DNA of 36,018 nucleotides from an uncultured Nitrosomonadales bacterium. GTDB lineage: Bacteria; Pseudomonadota; Gammaproteobacteria; Burkholderiales; Gallionellaceae. A model generated the notes under the pieces. It was not told the origin of the DNA and did not search any database. It was given only the letters and a program-made list of their open reading frames with translations. The stretch is from the NCBI GenBank assembly GCA_903861075.1, contig CAIOSY010000095.1, positions 1 to 36,018 of the forward strand, in the 5' to 3' direction. Positions within the stretch are counted from its first letter, which is position 1; every line of letters starts with the position of its first letter. Shown here piece by piece: positions 24,988 through 32,768 of this stretch. Made by a program: the position numbers and the translations under genes.

Positions 24988-26385
24988 TTAGGGCGTATCC
25001 TGCTCGTTTTCCAGTCGTTTGTGATAACGACCCGCCAGAATGCCGAGCGCAATCCACGCCAGCATGACGACCACCAGCAGCAAAGACAACCAGCGCACCG
25101 ACGCTCCGGAGAATCCCAAACTGACAAAATAGACCAGCAATACCGCCAAACCTTTACCTAATCTCAACCAAAAAATATCTATGAAAGCCTTAGCCTCATA
25201 TTTTTCCTGGCGGGAAATCGGCACATACAATAACTCCTTGGCGGTTTGTTGTATGGAATAGGCGAAACCATAATCAAATGTATTGAGCAAACTGCCAAAA
25301 ATCAGGATAGGGAAAAAGACATATCCTAAAGACCCTAACAAAACCGAAATCGGCAAAACGCATAAGGCCACCGCGATTCCCCAGCGCCGAATCACCCAAC
25401 CGGTCAGGAAAATCTGCACCAGCAAGGCCACAAAATTGGAAAACGCATACACCGATGCAAAATAGCTTTTGTAATGTTCGGGGGCAACCGAATGCAGCAC
25501 ACTGGACGTAAACTGATAATCCAGAACAATAGAGGTGATTTCATAGAACATCACGATGCCGGCCAACCAGCGCAAATAAGGTGAGCGTATCGTCAAGCGC
25601 ATTCCTTCAAGCGCATGGGCCAACATCCCGCCCTCAGGCAAAGGTGAAACCACCGTGCCGTGATATTCCAATACCGGACGACGATCGATAATATGAGCCG
25701 CAAAGTGTTCAATAACAACAATCCCAAGCACCAGTGCCAAAGATAACAACACCGAAGATGCGGGATCTGTTAAAGCCGACTGATGCGCAATCACGGAGCT
25801 GCCAAAAAATCCGCCCAGCACGCCACCGGTACCAATCAATCCATAAGTCAGCTTGGAAGTTTTAGAATCAAAACTGTCATTCAAAAATGAAAAGAACATC
25901 AACAGCATACTGGTGATAAACAAATCACCAAATAAATAAAACAGCCAAACGGATAAGGCATTGTCCGCACTCAAGTAAAAATAAAACAATCCGATGCAGC
26001 TAACAAAAAATGACGAGACAATTAAAGTGTAATGTTCGCGCTTATATCGCCGGGCTAACAGGGTATAGGCGAGCATGGCCAAAAAAGCCACCAGAATATT
26101 GAGTTCCTTAGCTAATAGTTCCGCCTGAGCCGCATCAACAAGCTGCCCCATAAAACTCAGGGCGTGTAGTTTGTGATAGCCGATAAACAGGGCTTTTTTG
26201 AGGGGTTTAAGTATCCAGTAGGTCGTGACGATAAGAAAAAAACTCACGAACATATACACTGAAAACAGCCTATCCCTTGCCGGGATCATCAACAATTGAA
26301 ATATAAAACCGGCGCCTAAAATCAAACCGAGAAAATATTTCCATTCCCAGGCCAAAGCAACAAATTGTACAAAAAAAGAGTCCAT
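24988..26385 (-). CDS. TLC-type (ATP/ADP translocase-like) nucleotide transporter family protein
   Basis: The 465-residue membrane protein has about 12 helices. The N-terminal pattern YMFVSFFLIVTTYWILKPLKKALF, the AQAELLAKELNILVAF stretch and SKLTYGLIGTGGVLGGFFGSS resemble the TLC/NTP:NDP exchange family (Npt, ATP/ADP translocase), which is related to the major facilitator superfamily. In intracellular bacteria and plastids these exchange ATP for ADP, and in free-living bacteria the substrate is generally unknown. It lies directly upstream of murJ in an apparent two-gene unit. A general MFS transporter of unknown substrate is the alternative. A TATACT box ends just 6 bases before the ATG and there is no ribosome site, so the mRNA may be leaderless. 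Confidence 0.6.
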   Translation of the reverse strand: MDSFFVQFVALAWEWKYFLGLILGAGFIFQLLMIPARDRLFSVYMFVSFFLIVTTYWILKPLKKALFIGYHKLHALSFMGQLVDAAQAELLAKELNILVAFLAMLAYTLLARRYKREHYTLIVSSFFVSCIGLFYFYLSADNALSVWLFYLFGDLFITSMLLMFFSFLNDSFDSKTSKLTYGLIGTGGVLGGFFGSSVIAHQSALTDPASSVLLSLALVLGIVVIEHFAAHIIDRRPVLEYHGTVVSPLPEGGMLAHALEGMRLTIRSPYLRWLAGIVMFYEITSIVLDYQFTSSVLHSVAPEHYKSYFASVYAFSNFVALLVQIFLTGWVIRRWGIAVALCVLPISVLLGSLGYVFFPILIFGSLLNTFDYGFAYSIQQTAKELLYVPISRQEKYEAKAFIDIFWLRLGKGLAVLLVYFVSLGFSGASVRWLSLLLVVVMLAWIALGILAGRYHKRLENEQDTP

Positions 26386-26391
26386 GGCCGA

Positions 26392-26397
26392 AGTATA
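26392..26397 (-). promoter_or_regulatory. -10 box close to the transporter start codon
   Basis: TATACT on the minus strand ends 6 bases before the ATG at 26385, which places the expected transcription start at or next to the start codon. A TTGATC lies 19 bases upstream as a weak -35 box. No Shine-Dalgarno is present between them. Confidence 0.4.
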
Positions 26398-26423
26398 GCA
26401 TTTCGCTTCAGATGCCGATCAAA

Positions 26424-26451
26424 ACGACAAAAAACGTCGATCATTTATAAT
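26424..26451 (+). promoter_or_regulatory. Candidate rpsT promoter
   Basis: A perfect TATAAT at 26446-26451 is preceded, with 16 bases between, by ACGACA at 26424-26429, a four-of-six match to the -35 box. It would give a leader of about 110 bases ahead of rpsT. Confidence 0.55.
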
Positions 26452-26568
26452 CTAAAGCCGATACAGGAGATTAAAGTTCAACCCTAAACCGCAAAAGAGT
26501 TGCAAAATTGATAATAAGTGACTAGAATGCCTGCCTTTCGTCGTACCGAATTCTCTAGGAGCAGTCTC

Positions 26569-26832
26569 ATGGCAAATACCGCACAAGCTCGTAAACGCGC
26601 TCGTCAAGCAGTTAAACAAAATATTCACAACAGCAGCCTGCGTTCTGAATTGCGTACTGCAATCAAAAAAGTAATTAAAGCAATTGAAGCCGGCGACAAA
26701 GCGATCGCTCAAACCGTTTACCGTGAATCAATTAGCACCGTTGACAGCATCGCTGACAAGAAGATCATTCACAAGAACAAAGCGGCTCGTCATAAAAGCC
26801 GTTTGTCTGCTGCAATCAAGGCAATGGCTTAA
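26569..26832 (+). CDS. rpsT: 30S ribosomal protein S20
   Basis: The 87-residue, lysine/arginine/alanine-rich protein binds 16S rRNA in the small subunit. The sequence [18 protein letters not shown] and the basic ending [16 protein letters not shown] are diagnostic of S20. An upstream in-frame ATG at 26518 is rejected because AGGAG at 26557-26561 sits seven bases before the ATG at 26569 and the protein then starts exactly as the family does. It is monocistronic, with its own promoter and terminator, divergent from the transporter-murJ unit. Confidence 0.98.
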   Translation: MANTAQARKRARQAVKQNIHNSSLRSELRTAIKKVIKAIEAGDKAIAQTVYRESISTVDSIADKKIIHKNKAARHKSRLSAAIKAMA

Positions 26833-26861
26833 TTGCCCTGTTGATTTGATGTATGCCTGCG

Positions 26862-26893
26862 AGCCGACAGCGATGTCGGCTTGTTTGTTTTAT
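26862..26893 (+). terminator. Rho-independent terminator of rpsT
   Basis: AGCCGACA and TGTCGGCT form an 8-bp perfect stem with a GCGA tetraloop, followed by TGTTTGTTTTAT. It lies 29 bases after the rpsT stop and has the textbook layout. Confidence 0.92.
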
Positions 26894-26916
26894 AGCCTGT
26901 TGAAACTGTTACACTT

Positions 26917-26946
26917 GCCTGACAGGCCTGTTTGGCTCACTATTAC
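26917..26946 (+). promoter_or_regulatory. Candidate argD promoter with palindrome on its -35 box
   Basis: CTGACA at 26919-26924 and TATTAC at 26941-26946 are 16 bases apart. The -35 box lies inside the palindrome GCCTG-A-CAGGC (26917-26927), which could be an operator. The assignment is by eye and the -10 match is only four of six. Confidence 0.4.
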
Positions 26947-26976
26947 GACTTATTCTGAAAGTCACTAATCAGCTAA

Positions 26977-27006
26977 ATGGCGGCATATTCCGCCGTCTGT
27001 TTTTAA
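26977..27006 (+). terminator. Hairpin with T-run in the argD leader (possible attenuator)
   Basis: GGCGG (26979-26983) and CCGCC (26990-26994) form a stem with a CATATT loop, extendable by a T-G and an A-T pair, then CTGTTTTTA follows. It ends about 12 bases before the argD ATG. It could be a weak terminator or attenuator in the leader or simply a structure near the ribosome site. Confidence 0.35.
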
Positions 27007-27017
27007 AGGTACTGTAT

Positions 27018-28190
27018 ATGTCACATCTGATGAATACTTATGCTCGTCTGCCTGTCGCATTTACCCGTGGCGAAGGTGTTTGGTTGTGGGATAGCGAGGG
27101 AAATCGCTATCTGGATGGTTTGTCCGGCATCGCCGTCAACACGCTGGGGCACGCTCATCCGCGCCTGACCGCCGCCCTCGGGGAGCAAATCGGCCGATTG
27201 ATACACTGCTCAAACGTATATCAAGTACGGGAGCAGGAATTGCTGGCAAATAAATTATGCGACCTGTCCCGCATGCAGGAAGTGTTTTTCAGCAACTCAG
27301 GCTGCGAGGCAAATGAAGCCGCCATCAAACTCGCACGACTCTATGGTCATAATCGAGGAATTGAACTGCCTGCGATCATCGTAATGGAAAAATCTTTCCA
27401 TGGACGCACGCTCGCCACCCTGTCAGCAACCGGCAACCGCAAGGTGCAAGCAGGCTTCGAACCGCTGGTGACGGGTTTTGTCCGTGTACCTTACGACGAT
27501 ATTGACGCTATACGCCACGTGGCACAGCACAATAACAATATCGTTGCCATCCTGGTTGAGCCTATTCAGGGAGAAGGCGGTTTACGCACCCCGGATAATA
27601 GCTATTTGCAACAGCTGCGCGAGTTATGCACTCAACATAACTGGCTGTTGATGCTCGATGAAGTACAAACCGGCATTGGTCGCACCGGGCGTTGGTTCGC
27701 TCATCAACATGAGGGGATTTTACCTGATGTCATGACGCTGGCTAAAGGGTTGGGATCAGGCGTGCCTATCGGCGCCTGTCTGGCCGCCGGTTCTGCAACA
27801 GGGACGTTTAAACCGGGGAATCACGGATCGACTTTTGGCGGAAACCCGCTGGCTTGTGTCGCGGGTTTGACCACGCTGGACGTGATTGAAAACGATGATT
27901 TAATCGCTCACGCAGAACACTTAGGGCAATTTATCCGTCAGGGTTGCGCCGAACAAATGGCCGGCGTTTCCGGCTTTGTGGCACTACACGGCAAGGGCTT
28001 GATGATAGGAATTGAGCTTGCAAAACCCTGCGCAGAACTGGTCAAACTGGCATTATCACGCGGTCTTTTAATCAACGTGACTGCCGATAACGTAGTTAGA
28101 CTCCTGCCAGCGCTGGTCATGTCCCGGGACGAAGCCCAGCAATTACTGAATATCCTTTGCCCGCTCATTAAAGAATTTTTGCAATCTTGA
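27018..28190 (+). CDS. argD: Acetylornithine aminotransferase
   Basis: The 390-residue class III PLP-dependent aminotransferase converts N-acetylglutamate semialdehyde to N-acetylornithine in arginine synthesis, and often also acts on succinyl-diaminopimelate. Visible are the phosphate-binding NSGCEANEAAIKLAR region (93-107), the cofactor-ring aspartate in LDEVQTGIGRTG (about 214) and the Schiff-base lysine in LAKGLGSGVPIG (Lys243). It heads the plus-strand arginine cluster, 13 bases ahead of argF. Ornithine aminotransferases are similar, but the argDF pairing favours the biosynthetic role. Confidence 0.94.
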   Translation: MSHLMNTYARLPVAFTRGEGVWLWDSEGNRYLDGLSGIAVNTLGHAHPRLTAALGEQIGRLIHCSNVYQVREQELLANKLCDLSRMQEVFFSNSGCEANEAAIKLARLYGHNRGIELPAIIVMEKSFHGRTLATLSATGNRKVQAGFEPLVTGFVRVPYDDIDAIRHVAQHNNNIVAILVEPIQGEGGLRTPDNSYLQQLRELCTQHNWLLMLDEVQTGIGRTGRWFAHQHEGILPDVMTLAKGLGSGVPIGACLAAGSATGTFKPGNHGSTFGGNPLACVAGLTTLDVIENDDLIAHAEHLGQFIRQGCAEQMAGVSGFVALHGKGLMIGIELAKPCAELVKLALSRGLLINVTADNVVRLLPALVMSRDEAQQLLNILCPLIKEFLQS

Positions 28191-28203
28191 TTGGAAACAA
28201 ACC

Positions 28204-29139
28204 ATGTCAGCGAACTTATCGTTGCCCGTAAAGCATTTCCTGCAATTCAAAGATTTGAACCGCGAGGAATTAGAGTACTTGTTTGAACGCACCCGTATCA
28301 TCAAACAAAAATACAAAAACTATCAGCAATATTGGCCGCTCTCGGATCGGACTTTGGTGATGATATTCGAAAAGGCCAGCACCCGCACCCGCCTATCTTT
28401 TGAAGCGGGTATGCAGCAACTGGGCGGCTCGGCGATCTACCTGAACACACGCGATTCACAATTAGGGCGCGGCGAACCGGTAGAGGACGCGGGTCAAGTC
28501 ATTTCGCGCATGTCCGATATTGTGATGATACGCACCTTCGAGCAATCCATCATTGAACGATTCGCAGCCCATTCGCGCGTACCGGTCATCAATGGCCTGA
28601 CCAACGAATATCACCCCTGCCAGATTCTTGCCGACATCTACACCTACATCGAGCAGCGCGGCAGCATACAGGGCAAGACGGTGGCGTGGATCGGCGACTC
28701 CAACAACATGTGCAACACCTGGCTGCAAGCGGCTGAAATTCTGGACTTCAATGTACACGTTTCGACACCACCTGAATATGAAGTTGAGCCGGAACGCGCC
28801 GGCTTATTCGGCGAGGATCACTACGAAGAATTCACCGATCCGATGGAAGCGGCAAGGGGTGCTGATCTGGTCACCACGGATGTCTGGACCAGCATGGGAT
28901 TTGAAGCTGAAAACGAAGAACGTATGAAAGACTTTGCCGACTGGCAAGTCGATGAAGAAATGATGTCTATAGCCGCACCTAACGCGCTATTTATGCACTG
29001 CCTGCCCGCCCATAGAGGCGAAGAAGTTTCCGCCGGTGTCATGGACGGCCCGCAAAGCGTGGTATGGGACGAAGCGGAAAATCGCCTGCACGTGCAGAAA
29101 GCACTCATGGAATACTTGCTATTAGGGAAAATTCAATGA
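28204..29139 (+). CDS. argF: Ornithine carbamoyltransferase
   Basis: The 311-residue enzyme makes citrulline from ornithine and carbamoyl phosphate. The carbamoyl-phosphate loop STRTR is at 59-63, the HPCQ motif at 136-139, an IGDSNNMCNTW ornithine-domain motif follows, and HCLPAHRGEEV holds the catalytic cysteine near the C-terminus. It lies between argD and argG. Its stop overlaps the ATG of a small downstream ORF by four bases (ATGA), and its last 54 coding bases before the final codon are repeated inside that ORF. The enzyme itself is complete. Confidence 0.96.
   Translation: MSANLSLPVKHFLQFKDLNREELEYLFERTRIIKQKYKNYQQYWPLSDRTLVMIFEKASTRTRLSFEAGMQQLGGSAIYLNTRDSQLGRGEPVEDAGQVISRMSDIVMIRTFEQSIIERFAAHSRVPVINGLTNEYHPCQILADIYTYIEQRGSIQGKTVAWIGDSNNMCNTWLQAAEILDFNVHVSTPPEYEVEPERAGLFGEDHYEEFTDPMEAARGADLVTTDVWTSMGFEAENEERMKDFADWQVDEEMMSIAAPNALFMHCLPAHRGEEVSAGVMDGPQSVVWDEAENRLHVQKALMEYLLLGKIQ
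29080..29133 (+). repeat. argF: Direct repeat copy 1 (argF 3' end)
   Basis: This 54-base stretch encodes NRLHVQKALMEYLLLGKI at the end of ArgF. A copy lies at 29211-29264 in the same relative frame. The copies match at 46 of 54 positions, and all 8 differences are silent. Confidence 0.9.
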
Positions 29140-29273
29140 CAATAAAACGCTCTAAGCAGGCGATTTCGGCGGAGGCACAAAAACATCCGCGCAGCGGGCG
29201 CCGCAGCCAAAACAGATTGCACGTGCAGAAAGCACTCATGGAATACTTGTTACTGGGAAAAATTACCAGTTAG
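29136..29273 (+). CDS. Small ORF carrying a duplicated ArgF C-terminal segment
   Basis: The 45-residue ORF starts at an ATG that overlaps the argF stop (ATGA), which would permit coupled translation. Residues 1-25 are strongly basic (MTIKRSKQAISAEAQKHPRS onwards) and unlike ArgF. Residues 26-43 are identical to the ArgF C-terminal segment NRLHVQKALMEYLLLGKI, followed by TS and a stop. In folded ArgF this segment is the last helix, so alone it is unlikely to be an enzyme. It may be a duplication or recombination scar that happens to be open, or a small protein able to mimic the ArgF C-terminal helix. Real expression is uncertain. Confidence 0.4.
   Translation: MTIKRSKQAISAEAQKHPRSGRRSQNRLHVQKALMEYLLLGKITS
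29211..29264 (+). repeat. Direct repeat copy 2 (argF 3'-end duplicate)
   Basis: Second copy of the argF tail, starting 131 bases after the first. The central 30 bases are identical. The 8 differences fall in six codons (Asn, Arg, Leu, Leu, Leu, Gly) and change no residue. Confidence 0.9.
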
Positions 29274-29285
29274 CCGGTGGACGCA

Positions 29286-29717
29286 ATGAAAGACACCTTA
29301 ATACCGGGCATCCGTTACGAACACAAGTATTTAATTCCCGCCACAAAGACCGTGCCCGCGCTCTATCCGGAATCGCCCGAGTTTCTCGCGATGCCCGAAG
29401 TGTTCGCCACGGGATTCATGGTCGGCTTTCTGGAGTGGGCCTGCATCATGGCGATCAAGCCCTATCTGGACTGGCCGGATGAACAATCCGTCGGCACACA
29501 TATCAACGTCAGTCATGAAGCCGCCACGCCGCCCGGACTTGAAGTTACCGCGACTGTCGAACTGACGATAATCGATGGCAGAAGGCTGACATTTGCCGTA
29601 TCCGCCCACGACGGCATAGACACTATTGCACGTGGCACGCATGAGCGCTTCGTGATTAACAAAGAAAAATTCGACAACAAGCTGCGCGACAAGCGCGACA
29701 AAATAAACCAACAATAG
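29286..29717 (+). CDS. Hot-dog-fold thioesterase, fluoroacetyl-CoA thioesterase (FlK)-like
   Basis: The 143-residue single hot-dog domain would hydrolyse an acyl-CoA or remove a damaged acyl thioester in the cytoplasm. From the ATG at 29286, Thr42 (in ATGFMV), Glu50 (in FLEWAC) and His77 (in NVSHEAATPPG) line up well with the Thr42/Glu50/His76 catalytic set of FlK. Most relatives of this type act on unidentified acyl-CoAs, so fluoroacetate resistance should not be assumed. A GTG at 29277 is an alternative start. It sits between the argF duplication and argG on the same strand; a link to arginine synthesis is only positional. Confidence 0.82.
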   Translation: MKDTLIPGIRYEHKYLIPATKTVPALYPESPEFLAMPEVFATGFMVGFLEWACIMAIKPYLDWPDEQSVGTHINVSHEAATPPGLEVTATVELTIIDGRRLTFAVSAHDGIDTIARGTHERFVINKEKFDNKLRDKRDKINQQ

Positions 29718-29726
29718 GATAAAGCT

Positions 29727-30950
29727 ATGAGCGACATCAAAAAAGCAGTTCTCGCCTACTCGGGCGGCCTTGACACTTCCGTCATTTTGAAATGGCTGCA
29801 AGACACCTATCAGTGCGAAGTCGTCACCTTCACCGCCGATGTCGGCCAGGGCGAAGAACTGGAACCGGCCCGTGCCAAGGCGCTGAAGATGGGCATTGAG
29901 CCTGAAAATATCTACATTGATGATCTGCGCGAGGAATTTGTACGCGATTTCGTATTTCCGATGTTTCGCGCCAATACCGTCTATGAAGGCGAATACCTGC
30001 TGGGCACTTCCATTGCACGTCCCCTGATCGCCAAACGTCTGATCGAAATCGCCTCAATGACAGGCGCACAAGCCATCTCGCACGGCGCAACCGGCAAGGG
30101 TAACGATCAGGTGCGCTTCGAACTGGGTGCTTATGCGCTAAATCCTAATATCAAGGTCATCGCACCGTGGCGCGAATGGGATCTGCTCTCACGCGAAAAA
30201 CTGATGGCCTATGCCGAAAAGCACGGCATACCGGTCGAAATGAAACACAAACAAGGCGGCTCGCCCTATTCCATGGATGCGAATCTGCTGCACATTTCCT
30301 ACGAAGGCCGGCATTTGGAAGACCCCGCAGCGGAAGCAGAAGAATCGATGTGGCGCTGGACAGTGTCTCCTGAAGCGGCACCTGATGCTGCGGAGTACCT
30401 GGATCTTGAATTTAAAGCTGGCGACATCGTCGCGCTTAACGGCACGGCCATGTCTCCTGCCACCATACTGGCAAAACTTAATGAGCTGGGCGGAAAACAC
30501 GGCATTGGTCGCCTGGATCTGGTGGAAAATCGTTATGTCGGCATGAAGTCGCGCGGCTGCTACGAAACACCCGGCGGCACCATCATGTTGAAAGCGCATC
30601 GTGCCATTGAATCCATCACGCTGGATCGTGAAGTCGCCCATCTGAAGGACGATCTGATGCCACGTTACGCCAGCATGATTTACAACGGTTACTGGTGGGC
30701 ACCGGAACGCATCGCGCTGCAAACGCTGATCGATGCAACCCAGAAAACCGTCAACGGCTGGGTACGTGTCAAATTATACAAGGGCAACGTCATTGTCGTT
30801 GGCCGCGATTCGAAGACGGATTCTTTGTTCGATCCGACCATCGCCACCTTTGAAGATGACAAGGGCGCGTATGACCAAAAGGATGCAGCGGGTTTCATCA
30901 AGCTCAATGCCTTGCGTTTACGCATCGCGGCCAAGCTGCATTCAAAGTAA
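29727..30950 (+). CDS. argG: Argininosuccinate synthase
   Basis: The 407-residue enzyme joins citrulline and aspartate with ATP to form argininosuccinate. The N-terminal PP-loop is [15 protein letters not shown] (residues 10-24). [16 protein letters not shown] and [22 protein letters not shown] are also diagnostic of the shorter, bacterial-type enzyme. AGGA precedes the ATG by eight bases. It completes citrulline-to-argininosuccinate conversion after argF. argH is not in the window. Confidence 0.98.
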   Translation: MSDIKKAVLAYSGGLDTSVILKWLQDTYQCEVVTFTADVGQGEELEPARAKALKMGIEPENIYIDDLREEFVRDFVFPMFRANTVYEGEYLLGTSIARPLIAKRLIEIASMTGAQAISHGATGKGNDQVRFELGAYALNPNIKVIAPWREWDLLSREKLMAYAEKHGIPVEMKHKQGGSPYSMDANLLHISYEGRHLEDPAAEAEESMWRWTVSPEAAPDAAEYLDLEFKAGDIVALNGTAMSPATILAKLNELGGKHGIGRLDLVENRYVGMKSRGCYETPGGTIMLKAHRAIESITLDREVAHLKDDLMPRYASMIYNGYWWAPERIALQTLIDATQKTVNGWVRVKLYKGNVIVVGRDSKTDSLFDPTIATFEDDKGAYDQKDAAGFIKLNALRLRIAAKLHSK

Positions 30951-30975
30951 CCGATAAATTTAAAGGAGCTATCCG

Positions 30976-31287
30976 ATGTCACAATTCGACAACGTCAGCG
31001 TAGTAAAAAAGGGCAATGTGTTTTTCGACGGAAAATGCGTCTCCCATTCAGTCATTTTTGCCGATGGCACGCGTAAAACAGTCGGTGTTATTTTGCCATC
31101 CACCCTCACCTTCAACGTTGGCGTTCCTGAAATTATGGAAATCACCTCAGGCACCTGCCGCGTAAAACTGGGCGACGCGACTGATTTCACCGTTTATGCT
31201 GAAGGCAGCCAGTTCTCCGTTCCCGCCAATGGCAGCTTTGTTATTGAAGCGGATGAGGTTGTCAATTACGTTTGCAGTTTCGGCTAA
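30976..31287 (+). CDS. ppnP: Pyrimidine/purine nucleoside phosphorylase (cupin, DUF1255)
   Basis: The 103-residue single-domain cupin matches PpnP (formerly YaiE), which phosphorolyses several nucleosides to base and ribose-1-phosphate. Diagnostic stretches are [35 protein letters not shown] and [22 protein letters not shown] stands seven bases before the ATG. It lies 25 bases after argG and 10 bases before yajQ, so it is probably part of the same transcript. Family length is about 94-105 residues, so it is complete. Confidence 0.92.
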   Translation: MSQFDNVSVVKKGNVFFDGKCVSHSVIFADGTRKTVGVILPSTLTFNVGVPEIMEITSGTCRVKLGDATDFTVYAEGSQFSVPANGSFVIEADEVVNYVCSFG

Positions 31288-31297
31288 GGAGTACACC

Positions 31298-31786
31298 ATG
31301 CCTAGTTTTGATATCGTTTCAGAAGTCGAAAAAGAAGAAGTTAAAAATGCGGTTGAGCAAACCAACAAGGAAGTTTCCACACGATTCGACTTCAAAGGCT
31401 CGAACGTGCGCGTGGAACAAGTTGAACTCAAACTCACCGTATGGGCCGACAATGAGTTTCAGCTCGATCAGGCGCAAGATATTCTTAATGCCAAGTTACT
31501 CAAGCGCGGCGTGGATATCAAGTGTTTAGAGGTCAGCGACAAGATTGAAAAAGTCAGCGGAAACAAGGTTAAGCGCAGTTGTGATGTTAAAGTAGGCGTT
31601 GAAATCGAACTGGCAAAAAAAATCGTCAAACATATCAAGGACAGCAAACTAAAAGTACAGGCCAGCATTCAAGGTGACACCGTACGTATTACTGGCAAGA
31701 ATCGTGACGATCTGCAAGAGGCTATCGCCTTCATCAAGAAGACCATCACTGACTTCCCGTTGCAGTATCAAAACTTCCGCGACTAA
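31298..31786 (+). CDS. yajQ: YajQ-family nucleotide-binding protein
   Basis: The 162-residue protein starts [20 protein letters not shown] and contains the family signatures STRFDFKGS and LQYQNFRD (C-terminus), with two ferredoxin-like alpha-beta domains. Relatives bind cyclic di-GMP in some species and tRNA or nucleotides in others, and the effector here is unknown. An earlier in-frame start at 31196 is rejected because AAGGAG at 31286-31291 is placed correctly for the ATG at 31298. The stop overlaps the next ATG by one base (TAATG). Confidence 0.93.
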   Translation: MPSFDIVSEVEKEEVKNAVEQTNKEVSTRFDFKGSNVRVEQVELKLTVWADNEFQLDQAQDILNAKLLKRGVDIKCLEVSDKIEKVSGNKVKRSCDVKVGVEIELAKKIVKHIKDSKLKVQASIQGDTVRITGKNRDDLQEAIAFIKKTITDFPLQYQNFRD

Positions 31787-32196
31787 TGCCCATGCTCAAA
31801 AACAGCATTACCGCCCGCATCGAATTCTCATTCAAGGGTGAGAACTACGTTTATAGCAGTGTCCTCAATCTGGATCTGCTACTCAAACAGTATGTTCAAC
31901 TCCCCGCTCTGTATGCCATTATGGCAACGGAGCACGGCATAGACACGTATTCGTATCTCTATGAGGTAATGCAGGAATCGGATATCGAGTTTACCGATCC
32001 GCAAGGTTATGCGATGGACTACATGAGCCATGGTGAGTTTGATGTTCAAGCATTCGCTAAAAACTGGCAGTATCAAAAGGCTGCTTCGCTATTGCAGCCG
32101 ATTGCCAATCGCGAATTGGGCATTGCAGACTTGAACGAACATCCTGCCCTAAAAGCCGCCCTTGTTGCCGCTTACAACCTGGGACGTGGAGCATGA
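31786..32196 (+). CDS. Unidentified 136-residue protein between yajQ and a DJ-1-type gene
   Basis: I do not recognise this family. The protein is soluble and acidic, with a beta-like N-terminal part (SITARIEFSFKGENYVYSSVLNLD), a tyrosine-rich middle (GIDTYSYLYEVMQESDIEF) and a helical C-terminal half ending HPALKAALVAAYNLGRGA. It has no cysteines, signal peptide or membrane helix. It overlaps yajQ by one base and the next gene by four, so the three are almost certainly translated from one mRNA. A function in the same stress or signalling process as its neighbours is conjecture. Confidence 0.8.
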   Translation: MPMLKNSITARIEFSFKGENYVYSSVLNLDLLLKQYVQLPALYAIMATEHGIDTYSYLYEVMQESDIEFTDPQGYAMDYMSHGEFDVQAFAKNWQYQKAASLLQPIANRELGIADLNEHPALKAALVAAYNLGRGA

Positions 32197-32735
32197 AAAC
32201 GGCGCTGGTGTTATTCGCAACCGGTAGCGAAGAATTGGAAACGGTCACCATCGTGAATATCCTGCGCCGCGCGGGGGTTGACGTCACGCTGGCGGGACTG
32301 AGCGCGGGGGAACTGGTTGGCAGTCGCGGTATTTCACTGGTACCGGATACAACGCTGGATGACGTACTGCATCAGCAATTTGACATGATGGTATTGCCCG
32401 GTGGCCAGCCTGGCACGAATCATTTAAAAGCCGATGCACGCGTGCTGGAACGCGTACGTCAGATGGCGCAGCAGGAAAAATATATCGCAGCGATTTGTGC
32501 GGCACCGATGGTACTCGCGCAGGCCGGATTGCTAACTGGAAAACAGGCGACCTGCTACCCGACCTGCCTTGACGCTTATTCTGATATACGGGTACAAAGT
32601 TCGGCGATCGTTGAAGACGGTAAAATCATCACCTCACGCGGCCCGGGCACGGCCATGGATTTCGCGCTGCTGCTTGCGCAACGTCTGGTTGGCAAAGCCA
32701 AACGCGATGAAGTCGAAAGCGCACTGGTCAGATAG
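32193..32735 (+). CDS. DJ-1/PfpI-family protein (YajL-like)
   Basis: The 180-residue flavodoxin-like protein of the DJ-1/ThiJ/PfpI superfamily has FATGSEELETVTIVNILRRAG at the start, including the conserved acidic residue near position 14, and the nucleophile elbow IAAICAAPMVLAQAGLL with Cys102. YajL/DJ-1 relatives act in oxidative stress as chaperones or repair enzymes for glyoxal-modified molecules, and the exact activity differs between members. Its ATG overlaps the stop of the 136-residue gene by four bases. It ends the plus-strand run, converging with the OsmC gene across a 33-base gap with no clear hairpin. Confidence 0.9.
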   Translation: MKTALVLFATGSEELETVTIVNILRRAGVDVTLAGLSAGELVGSRGISLVPDTTLDDVLHQQFDMMVLPGGQPGTNHLKADARVLERVRQMAQQEKYIAAICAAPMVLAQAGLLTGKQATCYPTCLDAYSDIRVQSSAIVEDGKIITSRGPGTAMDFALLLAQRLVGKAKRDEVESALVR

Positions 32736-32768
32736 CGATATAAATGCGGTGCTGCGGTGTCTGCGTGA

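Noticed and set aside
29136-29273. Frameshifted extension of ArgF
   Set aside because: ArgF already ends at the normal family C-terminus; the small ORF repeats that end instead of continuing it.
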